Shown piece by piece: positions 22,401-35,150 of a stretch of 64,000 nt of DNA. This stretch comes from Pelecanus crispus (lineage: Eukaryota; Chordata; Aves; Pelecaniformes; Pelecanidae), in assembly GCF_030463565.1 (NCBI RefSeq), contig NC_134676.1, positions 3,768,001 through 3,832,000 on the forward strand, given 5' to 3'. Numbering within the stretch: the stretch's first letter is position 1; each line of letters starts with the position of its first letter. The notes below the pieces were generated by a model, which worked only from the letters and a program-made list of their open reading frames with translations, was not told where the DNA came from and did no database searches. The translations under genes were made by a program, and so were the position numbers.

Positions 22401-25400
22401 TGAACGGGGAGCGAACAGGGAGGCTCGTGCACCTGAAGCAGTGCAGCGAAGCGGGTCATGGCTGGAGATCAAGACTTGTCCTAAACCCCCGCCCCGAGGC
22501 AGCAAGGTCAGGTAACTGCCCGTGGGGTGAGTGATGTGGGTCAAGCCGTGGTGAACATCCCTTGTAGGCAAGCACAGGTACGGTCCCCGGGGACCAGCGA
22601 CACAAACACGGCAGGGATTTGCACCAAGGCAACCCATGCATAGGTGGTCCCACGTGGCAGGGTGCAAATCACACCCCCCCGGCGAGGCCTTGGGTTGATG
22701 CGGGGTTGGGGTTTGCACACACAAGGGTGACATGAAGGGACAGAGGCCACCGGTTGTCCTCCGGAGACCCCGGCTGAGCGCCCTGGGTGGAAAGCGCGGC
22801 GGTGCCCTGCCGTCTGGGCTCCCTTCCAGGCTCGTCATGGGACTCCCAGCAAATCCCCCGGGGCAATCCGATCTCCGGGACGCCGGGCACCTATCCCTCC
22901 CTCCGGCACGTCGGGTTTTCCACGGTTTAAGGTGCCAAAGTTCATTGACAGTCCTGGCGGCTCGGGCACACCCACAGCCTGTGCCACCCTTCGTGGGACG
23001 ACGCAGGTCACCCAGAGATGAGGAAAGAAGACAAGGTGCAATAGGGATAAAGCCACTTTGCACCCGTATATAAAACCTTGGGAAAGAAAGAGGAAAAAAA
23101 AAAATATATATATCACCCTCGTGACACATCCTACGTAAACACCAGAGGTTATATCGCTGCTAGTAGATGTTAGCTGGTTTTATTTCACGGAGCAGTCAGA
23201 CTTGATGATGAAACTCTGTCTGAAGCTTCACGGAGACAAATGACACATGTTTCCCAGTAGTCCTTGAATGGCTATCAAATGTGTCATAGTTAGGAGCCAG
23301 CCTGGAGGGACTTTTTCTCCAGTAGCTCCTATTCCAGGAAATGAGTCTGCCCTGTGCATTCCCTAAATTTGTCAGTGATCTAGGAGGCATCTTTGTTAAA
23401 ATTAGAAGGTCCGTTTTGGTGAGGTTTCTACTAACTCTTGAGTAATGTAGGAGGTGAAATAACCACGTGGTGCAAGTCTCCCATCTGTTCTGGGAAGAGA
23501 TGATGGGCTCGTTGGGAAACACCGCTTGCCTAGGAGCGATGCAGTGCCACTGCTCCCTCCGCAGCTCTGCTAGGGGCCCGATGGGAAACCTTCGCGGCCA
23601 CGTCCTTGTGCCGCTGCTTGCACCGCTCCCCCGGCCCAGAGGGGACTGTCACCCCCGGCGTGAGGTGCACAGCCCCGTACGTGCGCTCCGCACCACCCAC
23701 ACACCTTCGCACGGGTGCCAGCGGCTTGCACAACCCGCGGGGCCGGGGTCAGGGACCTGGAGCGCGGCTTCGGCTCCCGGGTCCCTTGGCACGCGTCCAG
23801 GCGAGCAAATTCGTCTCCACTATGGGGCGGCCACATGAAAACTGAGGATTAGGAGTCGTGTCAGGTCCCTGTGAGCCCCTCGGTGATGCTGGAAGGTTGC
23901 CTGGAGGCCCAGCTAGTTGGCGCAGGACAAAACTGTGCCAAAAAGCCCTCGAAGCATCCCCAGTGCGGAGTACTGTGGTCCTTTCGCAAAGTTTTTCCCT
24001 TTGCCTTCCCATCCTGGGCTGGGACAAACCCGGGGCTGAGCTCAGGGTGGCACAGGGAAGGCTTGGGCAGCCCCGCGCTACCCCAGCCCCAAATATCTGA
24101 CCTGAAATAAATGACTGTGGCAGTATTTGAGCCACCACATCGCTATCGTGAACTGGAAATACTGCAAGAAGAGCCTTTCCAAGGAGATGAGGCAGTCGAA
24201 CTCCAGCAAAATCACAGAAAGAGCAAGTTAAAAAAAAAAAAAAAATCCAGTGCCCCCCCCCCCCCACCCCCTTGCCTCCCTCCCTGTGAACTCTTTTGAA
24301 CTTCAAAAACCAAAACAAAACAGGGCTGAGTTCAGCCTCAGTTCAAGTCGTAGATAAAGTTCAACCTACTTCTAATTTTATCCCGATGGTTCCCACCAGA
24401 AAACAAGCTCTGGCGCAGCACCGGGGGTGGGGGGTAAACCAGCCCTGACCCTCACCCCTCTGCCAGCCCCCCCGGCTGTCCCCAAAACCCCCTGCCCACC
24501 AGCTGCCACATCCAGGTGGGACGGCGAGCGCGAGGCCACGCGCCCCGGCCACCCCATGGGACCATCTCTTGGAGGTGACCGTGGTGCATCACCATCCCAT
24601 GGGGCTGGTCGTCTCCCCGCTGTGTCCAGCCAGGGCCACCCTGGGCTGCGCCAGGTCTCCACGTGATGTCTGCTGTTGGACTTGCCTTTGCTCAGGGCTC
24701 CTCTGGGTTTGGTTTTTTTTTTTTTTTTAAATTGCTTCTCTTAGGAGCTGTGCTTTGATCCAGCACCACAGGGACAATTAGGTGGAGGAGGGGGTAATTG
24801 GGGGAGGAATTGGGAGGCAATGGGTTGTGCATGGAGGAGCAGGGGGATATAATGCAACGTCCTCGCAGCATTTCCACGGATGACATTGATGAACACGGGC
24901 GGTGGCGATCGCTGGTGGCATTTTGGGATGCAAAGCCAGCACACCCCAGGCGAAGTGTTCGCGGCAGCAGGAAGTGTTAAAAAGGGAGAAAAACCCTTGC
25001 GCAAGGTGCTGGGGGTCAAAATGGGAACTGCAGGGACCAGGGATGGTCAACTGTCCCCGAAAATGGTGACTGCAGATGGGGACTGGCACAAGGACAACTC
25101 ATCATCTCCGAGGAGGAGACATCCTCGGCTGTGGAAAGGGAGCCGAGGTGGCCAAACGGGACAGCACGGAGCTGGGGAGGGGAAGGAGCCCTGTCTGCAA
25201 ACACAGAGGGAGCAAAGGGAAATTTAAGTTACAGGACTGAGAGCAAATGGGGGGGAAAAAATGGGTAAATTGGGCTGAAAACCAGAACCCAAGCAGTAGA
25301 GCTGGGTTATTTGAGCTTAGCCCCACCCTGGGAGAGCTGTGGGCCCCCGCAGCACCGCTTTTAAGTGCTCACAGAAGCAACAAAAATGCAATTTTATATA

Positions 25401-28400
25401 ACAAATATTATACGGGAGGATGTGTCCATGCAACGATTATAAAAACAACTTGCAGTCTCCACATGCAACGCAATCCCTCTCCCAAATGCTTCATTGCCCT
25501 GAAAAAGTAAGACTGCATTTATCTTTAGGAAATCAGCACAAAACCTTGTTTTCTAACAAATGCGCCACATTTTTGTGCTTTAAAAGAAGAGCAGAGCAGA
25601 CCTGCAAACTGGGGTTTGATTTCTCGCACGAGTTGTAAAACACAGCCCCTAGGGATAGAAGTTACCTTAGCTGTAAAACAATCCACAAACTGGATTTCAC
25701 AACCTTTGTCGTCTTTCTCTCCCCAGAGCAATATTTTACAACGTTTGCCCTCAAACCAGTTTTTCATCAGACGACATATGTAATTACCACCAGACAGGTT
25801 TTTGGTAAACCCATCTCCTGACGCATTTTTTTTCCTCCCACCCTCGCGCTGCATTGCCGCTGATTTACCGGATCTGGCCTCTCCTAGATGTGCTTTAAAA
25901 GGTGAATTTGAGCTCTTTTGGAGCTCAAAATTTAAAAATATCAAAAAATGTAATTTCAAAGTTGATCTCAGAGCTTGACGGGCGCTCTTCTTGCCCCAGC
26001 GTGCTGGTGGCATTAACTGCTGGGAGACGCAGTGTCGCTTCTCCATCCATGGGGCTGATGGATGAGGAGGAATGCCTGGAGGTTTTGGTAGGATCAAGGG
26101 TTGGGCTGGGAGTTTTTGGGAAGGCCAAGACCCAGCTATGGTCCCTGAATGCCCAGGAGGGTTTGGAGAGGAGATGGTAGGTGCAGAGGATGGTCCTGCA
26201 AAGCTGCTGGAGGGGATGAACCTTCAGGGGGCTGGACCCATCCCATTGCTACGGGCCCTTCTGCAATGCATTAAAACACAAATTTCACCTTGGCACCAGT
26301 GCTGGGACCTGTTTGGGACACACTCACCTGCAGTAAGGGAGATATGCAGCTCTGGGGCACAGCTGGACAGCACACGGGAGGATTTCTCCCTACCCATGAT
26401 AGGTCCAACCTATAGGAGAACCACTAGGATTCAGGAGATGGCAGGGAGTAGTAAATGCTGATCAGGATTTCTTTTGGATTTTATTCCATGAACAAAAAAG
26501 TGCCAGTGAGAGAGAATTTGGCTGTGGTTGACACACGGGACCTGGGGAACCCCCAGCTCAGCCGATGGCTGACCGCGGCGTGTTGGGCTGATGCTGCTCA
26601 TGACCCACCTCGTGCGCGGCACCCCAGCTCCGGCTCCCGCACAGGGGGTTGCGCATCTGATGCTGGAGCGTGGGGCTGTGTGCCAAGAAATCCTGGGCTC
26701 CTGCAGAGCTCACTGTTATTATTTTTACAGGTAAGAGCGAGCTGCTTGTTCCCCACCTCCACGCACAGGACAACAGCCAGAAGGAACTCCCCTCTGGTGC
26801 ATGCATGAAGCAAAAGGCGATGGGATTTGTCTCATGGACCAGGAAGCATGGGGACCCCACCAGTACCTCTGAGCATCCCCCAGGTAAAACCCAGGCTCGG
26901 TGCTGCCTGCAGAAGCGTGGAAATGTTCTCCATAACCACCCATTTGGACTTTGCACAGGTCCTAGACGCCGGGGATTCTCATGGACCGCTTTCACCACCT
27001 CTCAGGCGCATGCAGACACTCACTGCAGTCCAGTTCCTCAGCCGGCTGTATTCATCACGTCTCTACCAGCTGCAAAGGCACCGATCTGCTCCAGGACCTG
27101 GTTTCTTCTCATGGCTCCATCATCAAGGACCACCATGGGGTCACCAGCAGCGCCAGCGGGGTCTGTGCAGCTCCCTCCCTGTCTTAGCTGCGAGGCCGCA
27201 CGTTCATGTCGTGTATTTGGACATCTGAGAAGAACACTCGCGGGGACAGGCATTAAACGCCGATGCATTTCCCTCCGGCGGGGCTGGGAGAAGAGGCGCA
27301 GAGGCTGAAGCGAGCCCAGGAACGCGCAACGCACGGTGGAGGTGATTGCTCCCATCAGACCTTCACCACCTCCCGGCATTGCTTTCCCAAAGTGGAAACT
27401 TTTGATGGGAAAGCTCGATGAGAAGTTATTGAAAAGGTCTGTGCTAATGAAGTCCAAACACTTTGTTTAAATGTTATTGCTACAGCAACATAACATACAT
27501 TGAAACAAAATGCTTTGTTTGGTGAAAAACTCAGACAATTTAGGACAGAATGGAATTTTGAAATCTCGGCATTTCTCTTGAGAGGGACTTTGCATTTTTT
27601 CCCCATTAACTCTGTGGCATGGCTACAACTGGTGGGAAACGGTTAGCCGGCTTTGATCCGGCATGGGATGAGGCATCGGCTTAGCATCCAATCCACCAAG
27701 GCTTTGCCCTTTGCAATGCTGCTAACCCCCCTTGAAGGCTGCAGCTCCGAGGGGAGCGACGCCTTTGCACGGGGTGGAGGAAGCCAACCTCCCTAAGAAG
27801 GCTCCGTTTCAGTGGCCTGCCCTGGGACCACCCATCCCTGAGACCCTGCGCTCCTCTTTAACAGCGAGGCTAACCGCAGCGACTCTCCAAGACTTACAGG
27901 CAGTGTCTGCATCCCTGGAAATGTTTAAATCATTAAATTATAGCCCAAAGATGGGATATTTTTTGCAGAAATCCGGTTCTAGGAATTAATTCAGAGAAGT
28001 CCTGAGGAGTGGGACAGACACAAAGCTAGGCTCAGTGGTCACGCTTATGTAGCCACACAAGTCTCCGGCTTTATAATTAGTGATCACAACACAGGATCCA
28101 AAACGAAGAGGCCATGTAGTCCTGTAATGCGCGTTATTGTTTAAATATCGTCGTCGTTCTCATCACACCCCAAGCAATAATCATTTAAGCTACAGTTCGC
28201 TTGCAAACACGGCAGCGATGCTGTTACATTAAGCGTGAATGCGCTTTGTCGCTTAGGATTTATCTTTGTCATCCATTTTGCCACCAGCACGAGCGTTTAA
28301 AAACCTTGCTTATTATTCAGTATTAGAAGCGGAGCTGCTGGAAGAGGAGAACATCCCGGCTATTTGCAGGTTTGCCGTGTTTTAGGAAAGCCAAACAAAC

Positions 28401-30744
28401 TTACTCTGATTCGTGGCGTTTCTTTATTTGCTGCTGTCTGCGGTTTTGGCAGCCAGGAGGAATTCACAGAAATATTCCTGCTTCAGATCTGCAGCAATGC
28501 CCATCCATCTGCTCAAAATTTTCTGTTTACTGCAGGTTATTTTCTCATTTAATACATCTCGGTGGTCCCAGGGGCCCAGGGAGTGTCCCTGCTCTTGGCT
28601 TGGCTGCTCCCAGCCCAACTCCAGTGTTGATAAGCTCTTTCCAAAGCTGGTCCAGATACTCACAACCTTGATTTGGTGGAACCAGCCAAAATCCAGCTCC
28701 AGCACACCCTGGAGCTGTGGGGTCTGGCTGTAGGTTGGGCGGTTGATGGGGACATTTAGGGATGGAGCCTTGGAAAGGATGACTTTGGAGGAGAGGTTTG
28801 GATGGTTTTATCCCTCGTTTACCAGCAGCGATTTGTCTCACTTGCTGCAAAACTTTCTCCCACCCAGTTGATGCAGCAACAGAAATTACGGGAAGGACCC
28901 AGCAGTAATTGGAAGTAACACAACAAAACCAGTTCCTACTGGGTCAGCTCTTCAGTAGCAGATGGCACGAACCAGCTTATTGTTTTTCCCTGTGCTATCA
29001 TCAAAATAACCCAAAGCAACGTCTGGCGATTGTCTGAAGGACTAAAGAGGGAGGGGGTTCTATAGTTCTAATTTATAGCCCTACGCAGACATCCAGGAAT
29101 GACCCCATTGTCCCTCACAAGACATTTTGGGGAGGCAATGGGCAATCTGCCCTCCATCACCAGAGGTTTTATGAACAGGTTGGACCAGCTCCCCCAGGGA
29201 GGGTGCTGGTGAGGCTAGTCCTGCTTTGGGGCAGAAGGATGGATCAGGGGATGCCCCACGGCACCAGTAACGCTGCCTGGTAGGTCGTGTGTGGTGTGTA
29301 GGTGTGTGTGGTGGTCGTGTGTGGTGGTCTACCTTCTGTGTCAGCGCAGAAAAGCTGAGGTGTGGGGACACCGCTGTCCCCTGGGCAGGGGACCCAGCCC
29401 GGGTGTGCCGCACCGGGGAGCTGCAGCAGAAACAGGCTTTTGGGAGCAAATAAAACACAAGGGGTTATGAAAAAGGAAAGCAAGCATCACAGATTGACTT
29501 GGTTACATTAAGGACATGGGTCACTGTCCACCACCTGACCTTGGCTATGTCGAATTTAGCAGCGGGGATGTTGCTTATGATGGATGAGACCTCAACTGCT
29601 GGCAGAAAAGCAGAAAAAGCGAGCTCTTTGGCAAATCGAGTTAAAGTCATGCAAAATGCTTTGCATGGACTTTAAGGTTCATATCTAGCTTCTAGGAGAT
29701 GCAAGAAGAGATGATCCTGAGAGCCAGCAGCACAAGTTGGGAAGCATTTAATAAACCCAAGGCTCTTTCCGTAAGCACATACGGGATTGCATGGAGCACT
29801 GGGTGACTTGCACCGGTTGCAAGTGGCCTGCACCGCATTTTAACATCTCATCTATTTATTCATGGCCTTACAGCTGAGCCCCCAGCCAGCAGCAGAGATT
29901 GCCTCTGCCACGGCCCCACCTTCTTCCACCTCCTTTTTATATTTATTTTGCAGCTCGGCTACGTTGCAGTCAGCTCCGAGCACACGCACACGGTCACGAA
30001 TGGCATTTCGCAAGAATAATTCTTCAAAAGTGGGAACCGTTTCACCTCCAATTTTCTGGCCAGAGCCCCATGACACATGGGCACAGACCGCTCACCTCCA
30101 GCGACCTGCGCGGCTTCCCGGGCCAACGCACGCATTTCAATTAGCCAAAAATTGGCTTGGGCTAGAGAAGGGTTTTCCAGAGGAGACTTCTTAGAAAAAA
30201 TGCTTTTTTAAACTTTTTTTTTTTTAAGAAGGAGGTTGAATGCGGTAAAAGGCCGAAGTGGTTTGCGAGCCCTCGTTGCTGCTGCGTAGCGCTGGGTGAA
30301 ATGGATGTGATAAATGGGGGGGGTCCTCCAACAGACACCCAGGTCCAGCTGAGGTAGGACACAAATAGATGGGAAATTCCCTTGGGACAGAGGCTGGGGA
30401 GCAGGGGAGCGGGTGGTGGTGGAGGCAGAGCCGGGAGAAGGGCCCAATCCATCACCCATGGACCTCCAAGCCCTTTGCACCGCTCCCATGGGCTTCACCC
30501 TCACCCCCGGGAGAAGAGATGGGGAGAGGGACCAACCCCAACCGGAGCCGCGCACCGCGGGAGGGGCGTGGGCTCAGCCACCCCCGCAGAGGGAAGGATC
30601 CGTCCCTCTGCCGCACTTCCAAGCAGACACCACGAAGGATATTTCTCCCCCCGCCCATATCTTCCTTCTCTTCCATCCTAAACAAAAGGAAGGTCTCTCC
30701 CAGACCATCCCAAGTGATAGCGCGTACCCACAAAGAGATGGGGA
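19436..30744. other. Intergenic, right part; no gene seen
   Basis: This is the rest of the space between the two convergent 3' ends. It contains long homopolymers (20329-20347, 21098-21120, 21551-21575, 24230-24245, 24713-24728), a CpG-dense block at about 23577-23832 and other GC-rich blocks (22680-22990, 24430-24560), plus non-repetitive AT-richer stretches such as 25400-25960 and 28050-28310. Open frames up to 289 codons (22260-23129, - strand) occur in GC-rich sequence and show no protein-like pattern. Confidence 0.6.
23577..23832. promoter_or_regulatory. CpG-dense block (candidate CpG island)
   Basis: By eye there are roughly 28 CpG dinucleotides in about 256 bp, with GC content well above the surroundings. 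It lies between the SMAD7 and CTIF 3' ends with no recognised gene start. It could mark an unannotated non-coding RNA promoter or an enhancer, or be only a locally GC-biased sequence. Confidence 0.4.
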
Positions 30745-30762
30745 GATGTCAAGCTTTAAACA

Positions 30763-30768
30763 TTTATT
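30763..30768 (-). terminator. CTIF: Candidate CTIF terminal poly(A) signal
   Basis: AATAAA on the - strand (TTTATT on +), at the edge of an AT-rich stretch, with a G/T-rich element about 30 nt farther. Upstream alternatives are 30924-30929 and 31776-31781. Confidence 0.5.
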
Positions 30769-32850
30769 ACTCAGATGATGCATTTTATAGCATACAGTGG
30801 GTCTGGATGTTCTATAAACAAAGACTGACTTGCCACAAAGAGTTATTAGCTCTCTTGTTTTAACAGTCTCTGAAATGCTGAAAACGATGAGTTTGTGTTT
30901 TCTCTAGTATGAATATCTAAGTCTTTATTCTCCCCAAAACCTTTTTCCTTTTTTTTTTTAATTTTTAAAATTTTTTTTAAAGCGCTTAGTTTAACAAATA
31001 CGATTAAATTAAAAATGTTGCTTTTTCAAATGCAAATAAATACATTAAAAAAAAAAAATAATTGCTAGCATTAACTCCGTGTTCTGCAGGACACCGCAGT
31101 TCCCTTGGTTATTGACAGTGGACTTCGCAACCCTTAGTGTCATTTCTCCTGAAAAAATACTGAAAGTATCTCCGGGACTGGCTAATAGCTAACACCAAGA
31201 AGAGCAAAATGAGTGTAAAGCCATAAAATACCCAGCGGGGAAATTAAAAAAAAAAAAAAAAAAATTAAGATTTTGAGAGACTTCCAAGTGAGGGATGTTA
31301 TAAAAATAAGCATGAAAATAAATCATAAGTTATTCTGACAAGTTTTCCTTCAAAGCCATCAATCATGCCAAGAATAGATACTAATTAATCTCCTTTGGGG
31401 GAAGAAGGGAACCAAGCAAATTGCTTACTTTTCCTTTTTTTCCCCCATTTTCATTTCACCTCCATATACATGAGACTTCTCCAAACAAGGGTGAAATCCC
31501 TCATGGGGAAACCGAGCAAATCACTTGGCAGGTAGCAAAAAACTTCAGTTTGGAAATAATTTCAGTGGGAATGAGGTGAATTAGATGCTGGGGAGTCTGG
31601 CAGGGGGACTGGCGCGGCGACGGCGCAGAGCATCGCTCCTCCGCAGATGCTTCAGCCACTCGCCTTTAGACCAGCCCGAGGTTTGGCCCCACACATATTT
31701 GGCCCGAGGAGGTTATTTTCCGCTTTGCTGATGCAGCCGTCTGGGGAAAATGTATTTAAACCCCATGCGGATACTTTTATTGAGCAGCAAAGAACGAATC
31801 TGGCTAATTTGGGGAGACGTAGCCGGTGGCTTCACACCTTCAAAAATGCACGTTGTAGAATTACACTCTTTGGCGACCATTTCTAAAGAAAGCCAAAAAA
31901 AAGAGAAGAAGATACTTGTTGACATCCCTAGGTGCTCTCACCAGGAATCCCCAAAACCTCCCAGCGCTGCTCCCTGTCCTGCCCCATCAAATGACCTCGT
32001 GGCGCCTCTTTTCCCAACACGGTACCACGGTTAATGATGCCATGTGCCCACCGGCTTCCTACTGATGGACTTCAGAAAGATACCATTGGCAGCATGTAAT
32101 TTTGGGGAATAAGCCCCCGTTTTTGGTCAACATTTTGATTCTCACGTATCAACGGAGCGAATGATGCACCAAAGCGGTTAATGGCTGGATGAACGCAATA
32201 CGTTAATAGCGGCGATAAATGGCAAGACATTAAAAGACGATGGATTTCACATAAAAGTTCTTCGGTGGGAGAAATCCTGGTGTTGGAGGGGAAAGTCATG
32301 GGCCAAGCCCGGTCAGTGGGGGTTGCGGGATTGCACCCCAATGGGAAAATTGAATAAACCCTCGTGGCTGGCAGGGGTAGGGAAATGCTTAAGCAGAAAT
32401 ACTGCCACGTGGCTTACACTTTGCCTCTGAATGCCTCCTGATGCACTGATGCATGAAAATCCAGGTTTTTAGAAGCAAAATCTCCAATTCTCTGGGTTTT
32501 TCTTTTTTTTTCTTTTTGTTTTTCCTCTTTCACTACATCCCAAGAGCAAATTCTGGGGGAAGGGAGAAGCTGCAGGGTCCGGAGCGGTGGTCTGGATCGC
32601 TGCCGGCAGGATCCCTGGCACCCCGACCCATCAGGCTGTGCCCCCATTATAGGACTTTTCTGTTCTTTTTTAAAAAAAAAAAAAAAAATCAAGACAAAAC
32701 TGGTTTTCAGGTCTTCTCCCAGAAGACTGATGCTGTGCCTGGGTATGCTGCGATGGGTGTTAAATCCCCTTCTCCTCCACTCCCTGAGAAATCAGGGAGC
32801 AGGAAAAGCCAAGAGCAACGGGTGCAACCCTGAGCCTTGTAATACTGATG

Positions 32851-32904
32851 GGCTTTGCCGCCTTAATCAAGTTCAGCGGCTTTGCCGCCTTAATCAAGTT
32901 CAGC
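32851..32904. repeat. Tandem duplication, 27 bp x 2
   Basis: Two adjacent identical 27-bp units (32851-32877 and 32878-32904) beginning GGCTTTGCCGCCTTAATCAA. The identity suggests a recent slippage duplication inside the candidate CTIF 3' UTR. Confidence 0.9.
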
Positions 32905-35150
32905 TGCTCATTAATACTATCAAACCCCATTGCTACTAACAAAGCTGACCCAACACAACGTGCCGTCACCACGCGAAGCTCCCGGGCTCGAATCCACAAA
33001 GCAGAAATTAATTTTTCCAGACAAGACCAGCGCATTCAGCAATAATTTTGCTGCTTTCTGGGTAGACAGGAAAATTGAAGCTCCTGTTTCCAGCTCACTC
33101 TCCTCTTGTTCCACGTGCAGATTAGAAACCGCATCAACAGACAACCAGATGAAAATTCAAACAATATTGAACCGCAGCATCAGGACTCTCATCTCCTGCA
33201 ACGCACTTTCTGCTGAAAATTTCTGCCCTTTAAACTTTGCAGAGAAAGCTTGCTCTCCATCGCAGACAGACCAACACATTCATAAGGCACCCGAGAACAT
33301 ACTGCACATCCAAAGAGGGTGGGGTGAAATGTCTCTTCTCTACAAGCCACCAGAAATTCAACGTTTTGCTTGGAAAAATGGGTTTGAGCTGCTGAGTTCA
33401 GACCCAGCCTGCCTGGTCCAGGATCCGTGCATGCCGGCACTGTAGCATAAATTCTTATCGCTGGGAAAGGAAAGTAAATTGAGCAATGGGAAGAAAACAG
33501 GACGGGCTGCTGGCATCGCGCCTTCCATTGGCTCCTCTTCCACTGCGCAGACGGGATGGGGCAGCTCGCACCCCCGTTAGGCTTCACCGAAATAAGCACC
33601 AGAAGTGATTTAGTAGGTAAAAGCATTGCTAGACAAACAAATAAGGAGACCGCCAAGTCTTGTTCATGATTCGGGGAGCAATGCAATGGCGTGGTGTGTC
33701 CCTCCGTACCAGCCTCCTTGCCCTCCGGGCATTTCCTTGCCATCTCGCCATCACCCCCTACAGCCACCCTCTCCCTTGGGATCCTCCAGCATGGAGCAAC
33801 CCCAGGATCCCGGAGTAACTCAGGGATCCCCGAGCAAACTCTCCTGCTCCGAACATGTCACCCATCCCTCGAGGACATGGTGCCACTTACATTGACCATG
33901 GGACAGAGCTGCTCCTGTACACCGCACACCTAGAAACACTGGATAGCAAATTCACCTAGTTAGAAGCCAGGCTCAAAACCTCTATTTTTGGCTTTTCTAT
34001 TTTTTTCCTCTTCTTTTTTTCCTCCTTTTTGCCATAGATTGCTTGTCTTCTCTTTACCAGTCTCCAAAGAAGAACATCAAACCTTCATTTCTCCCTTGTC
34101 CTGTACATTATTAGGCCCAACTATAACAGGCCTGGATTTAAATGTATAATTACAACCATGACAGTAATTACAATAAAGCACTCCTTCAATGGAAACAAAA
34201 AAAATAATTACAAAAAAAAAAAAAGGGTTATAGTGGCTGAGGGATAATGGCGACTTGAACAGCAAGAGCCACAGAATCCCCTGTTTCTTAGAGCCCCCAG
34301 CTCAGACAACACGTTTCTCAATCCATTGAAGATGTTACTGGCAAGACGACGGTAGCTACGTTACTTCTGCAGTGGCTTTTGGACTTCTTTAAAATACTCC
34401 TTCTGCTTCAGCATCTTCACGTAAACCATTAGTCAGCTCGTGCGGGAAGGCGTTGCTTTCCCCATCTCCGAGCTGCTCGCAATTGTCCGTTCAACGATAC
34501 AATAAAATAAGAAGAAAATACAAACGCCCGAGAAAAAGAAAACCCAGTGCAAATAAGAAAGTCATCCCGCTCTCCGATCTGCTTTCAAAGGGGTGGTGAG
34601 TAAGGGGGGACACACACACAGAAAGTCAAAGACAAGAGGAGGAGGGGGGGAAAAAACCTAACGCAAGCCCCGCTCAACAAAAGCCATCAATTATGAGCGT
34701 CTGGTGTAGTGTGTGCCTGGCTTTGTCCTCCCGAGACATCTGCTGCCTGCTGTCTCCTGCCAGTTGGCCGGGGCAAGGCAGGAGGACGGCGTGAAAACAA
34801 TACTAGCCCCCACTTGGATTCGGTTTTTTTTTTGTTTTTTTTTTTTTCTCCCCAAATTCTCCGTCTTCTTTCGAAAGCCAAACAATAACCCGGCGGGATG
34901 CGTTGCTGCTGCTTGAGCAATGAGTTCAGAAAAAGAAACCCCTAAAACAAAACCACGGCGGGGAAGAGGGGTGGCACTTGGCAACGCGGCTGAAAAAGAA
35001 ACATGCTTCTCCCTCCCCACCCCACGAACGTATTCTCGAGCATGCTGGGGTTTGGTCTGCTGGGGGATTTAAATCGGAAAAGCTCTTGCCGGATCCCATC
35101 AAGGTGCATGTCTTCTTCTCGTCCCTTCCCACCCCACCTTGCCCTGCCCC

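Larger units (their letters stand above)
30745..35150 (-). other. CTIF: CTIF 3' UTR (candidate full length, ~4.4 kb)
   Basis: Sequence 3' of the CTIF stop codon on the - strand. It has the uneven composition of a UTR: U/A-rich runs (about 34060-34240, 34825-34850, 30950-31060), no coherent frame and no young CR1. The distal end is placed at the AATAAA complement at 30763-30768, which is followed on the - strand by a G/T-rich stretch (ctctttgtgggt, about 30727-30738). Other - strand AATAAA signals occur at 30924-30929 and 31776-31781, so shorter forms are possible. The length is an inference; a shorter UTR ending near 34 kb with a non-canonical signal cannot be excluded. Confidence 0.5.

Noticed and set aside
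22260-23129. Open frame of 289 codons on the - strand
   Set aside because: Lies in GC-rich sequence where stops are rare; composition is Pro/Arg/Ser/Gly-rich without domain pattern, and it runs through an AT-repeat at its start. No splice context.
25905-25932. Small palindrome around GAGCTC
   Set aside because: Short arms with a bulge; such palindromes are common by chance in 64 kb.
25525-26097. Open frame of 190 codons on - in the intergenic region
   Set aside because: Long for its AT content, but no family resemblance, no flanking promoter or poly(A) signal and no splice sites with neighbours.
32980-33000. Sequence resembling a tRNA B box (GGCTCGAATCC)
   Set aside because: No A box at the proper distance and no cloverleaf can be drawn; not a tRNA, and no SINE body follows.
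33189-33767. Open frame of 192 codons on - within the candidate CTIF 3' UTR
   Set aside because: No recognisable family, and it overlaps sequence with UTR-like composition; treated as chance.
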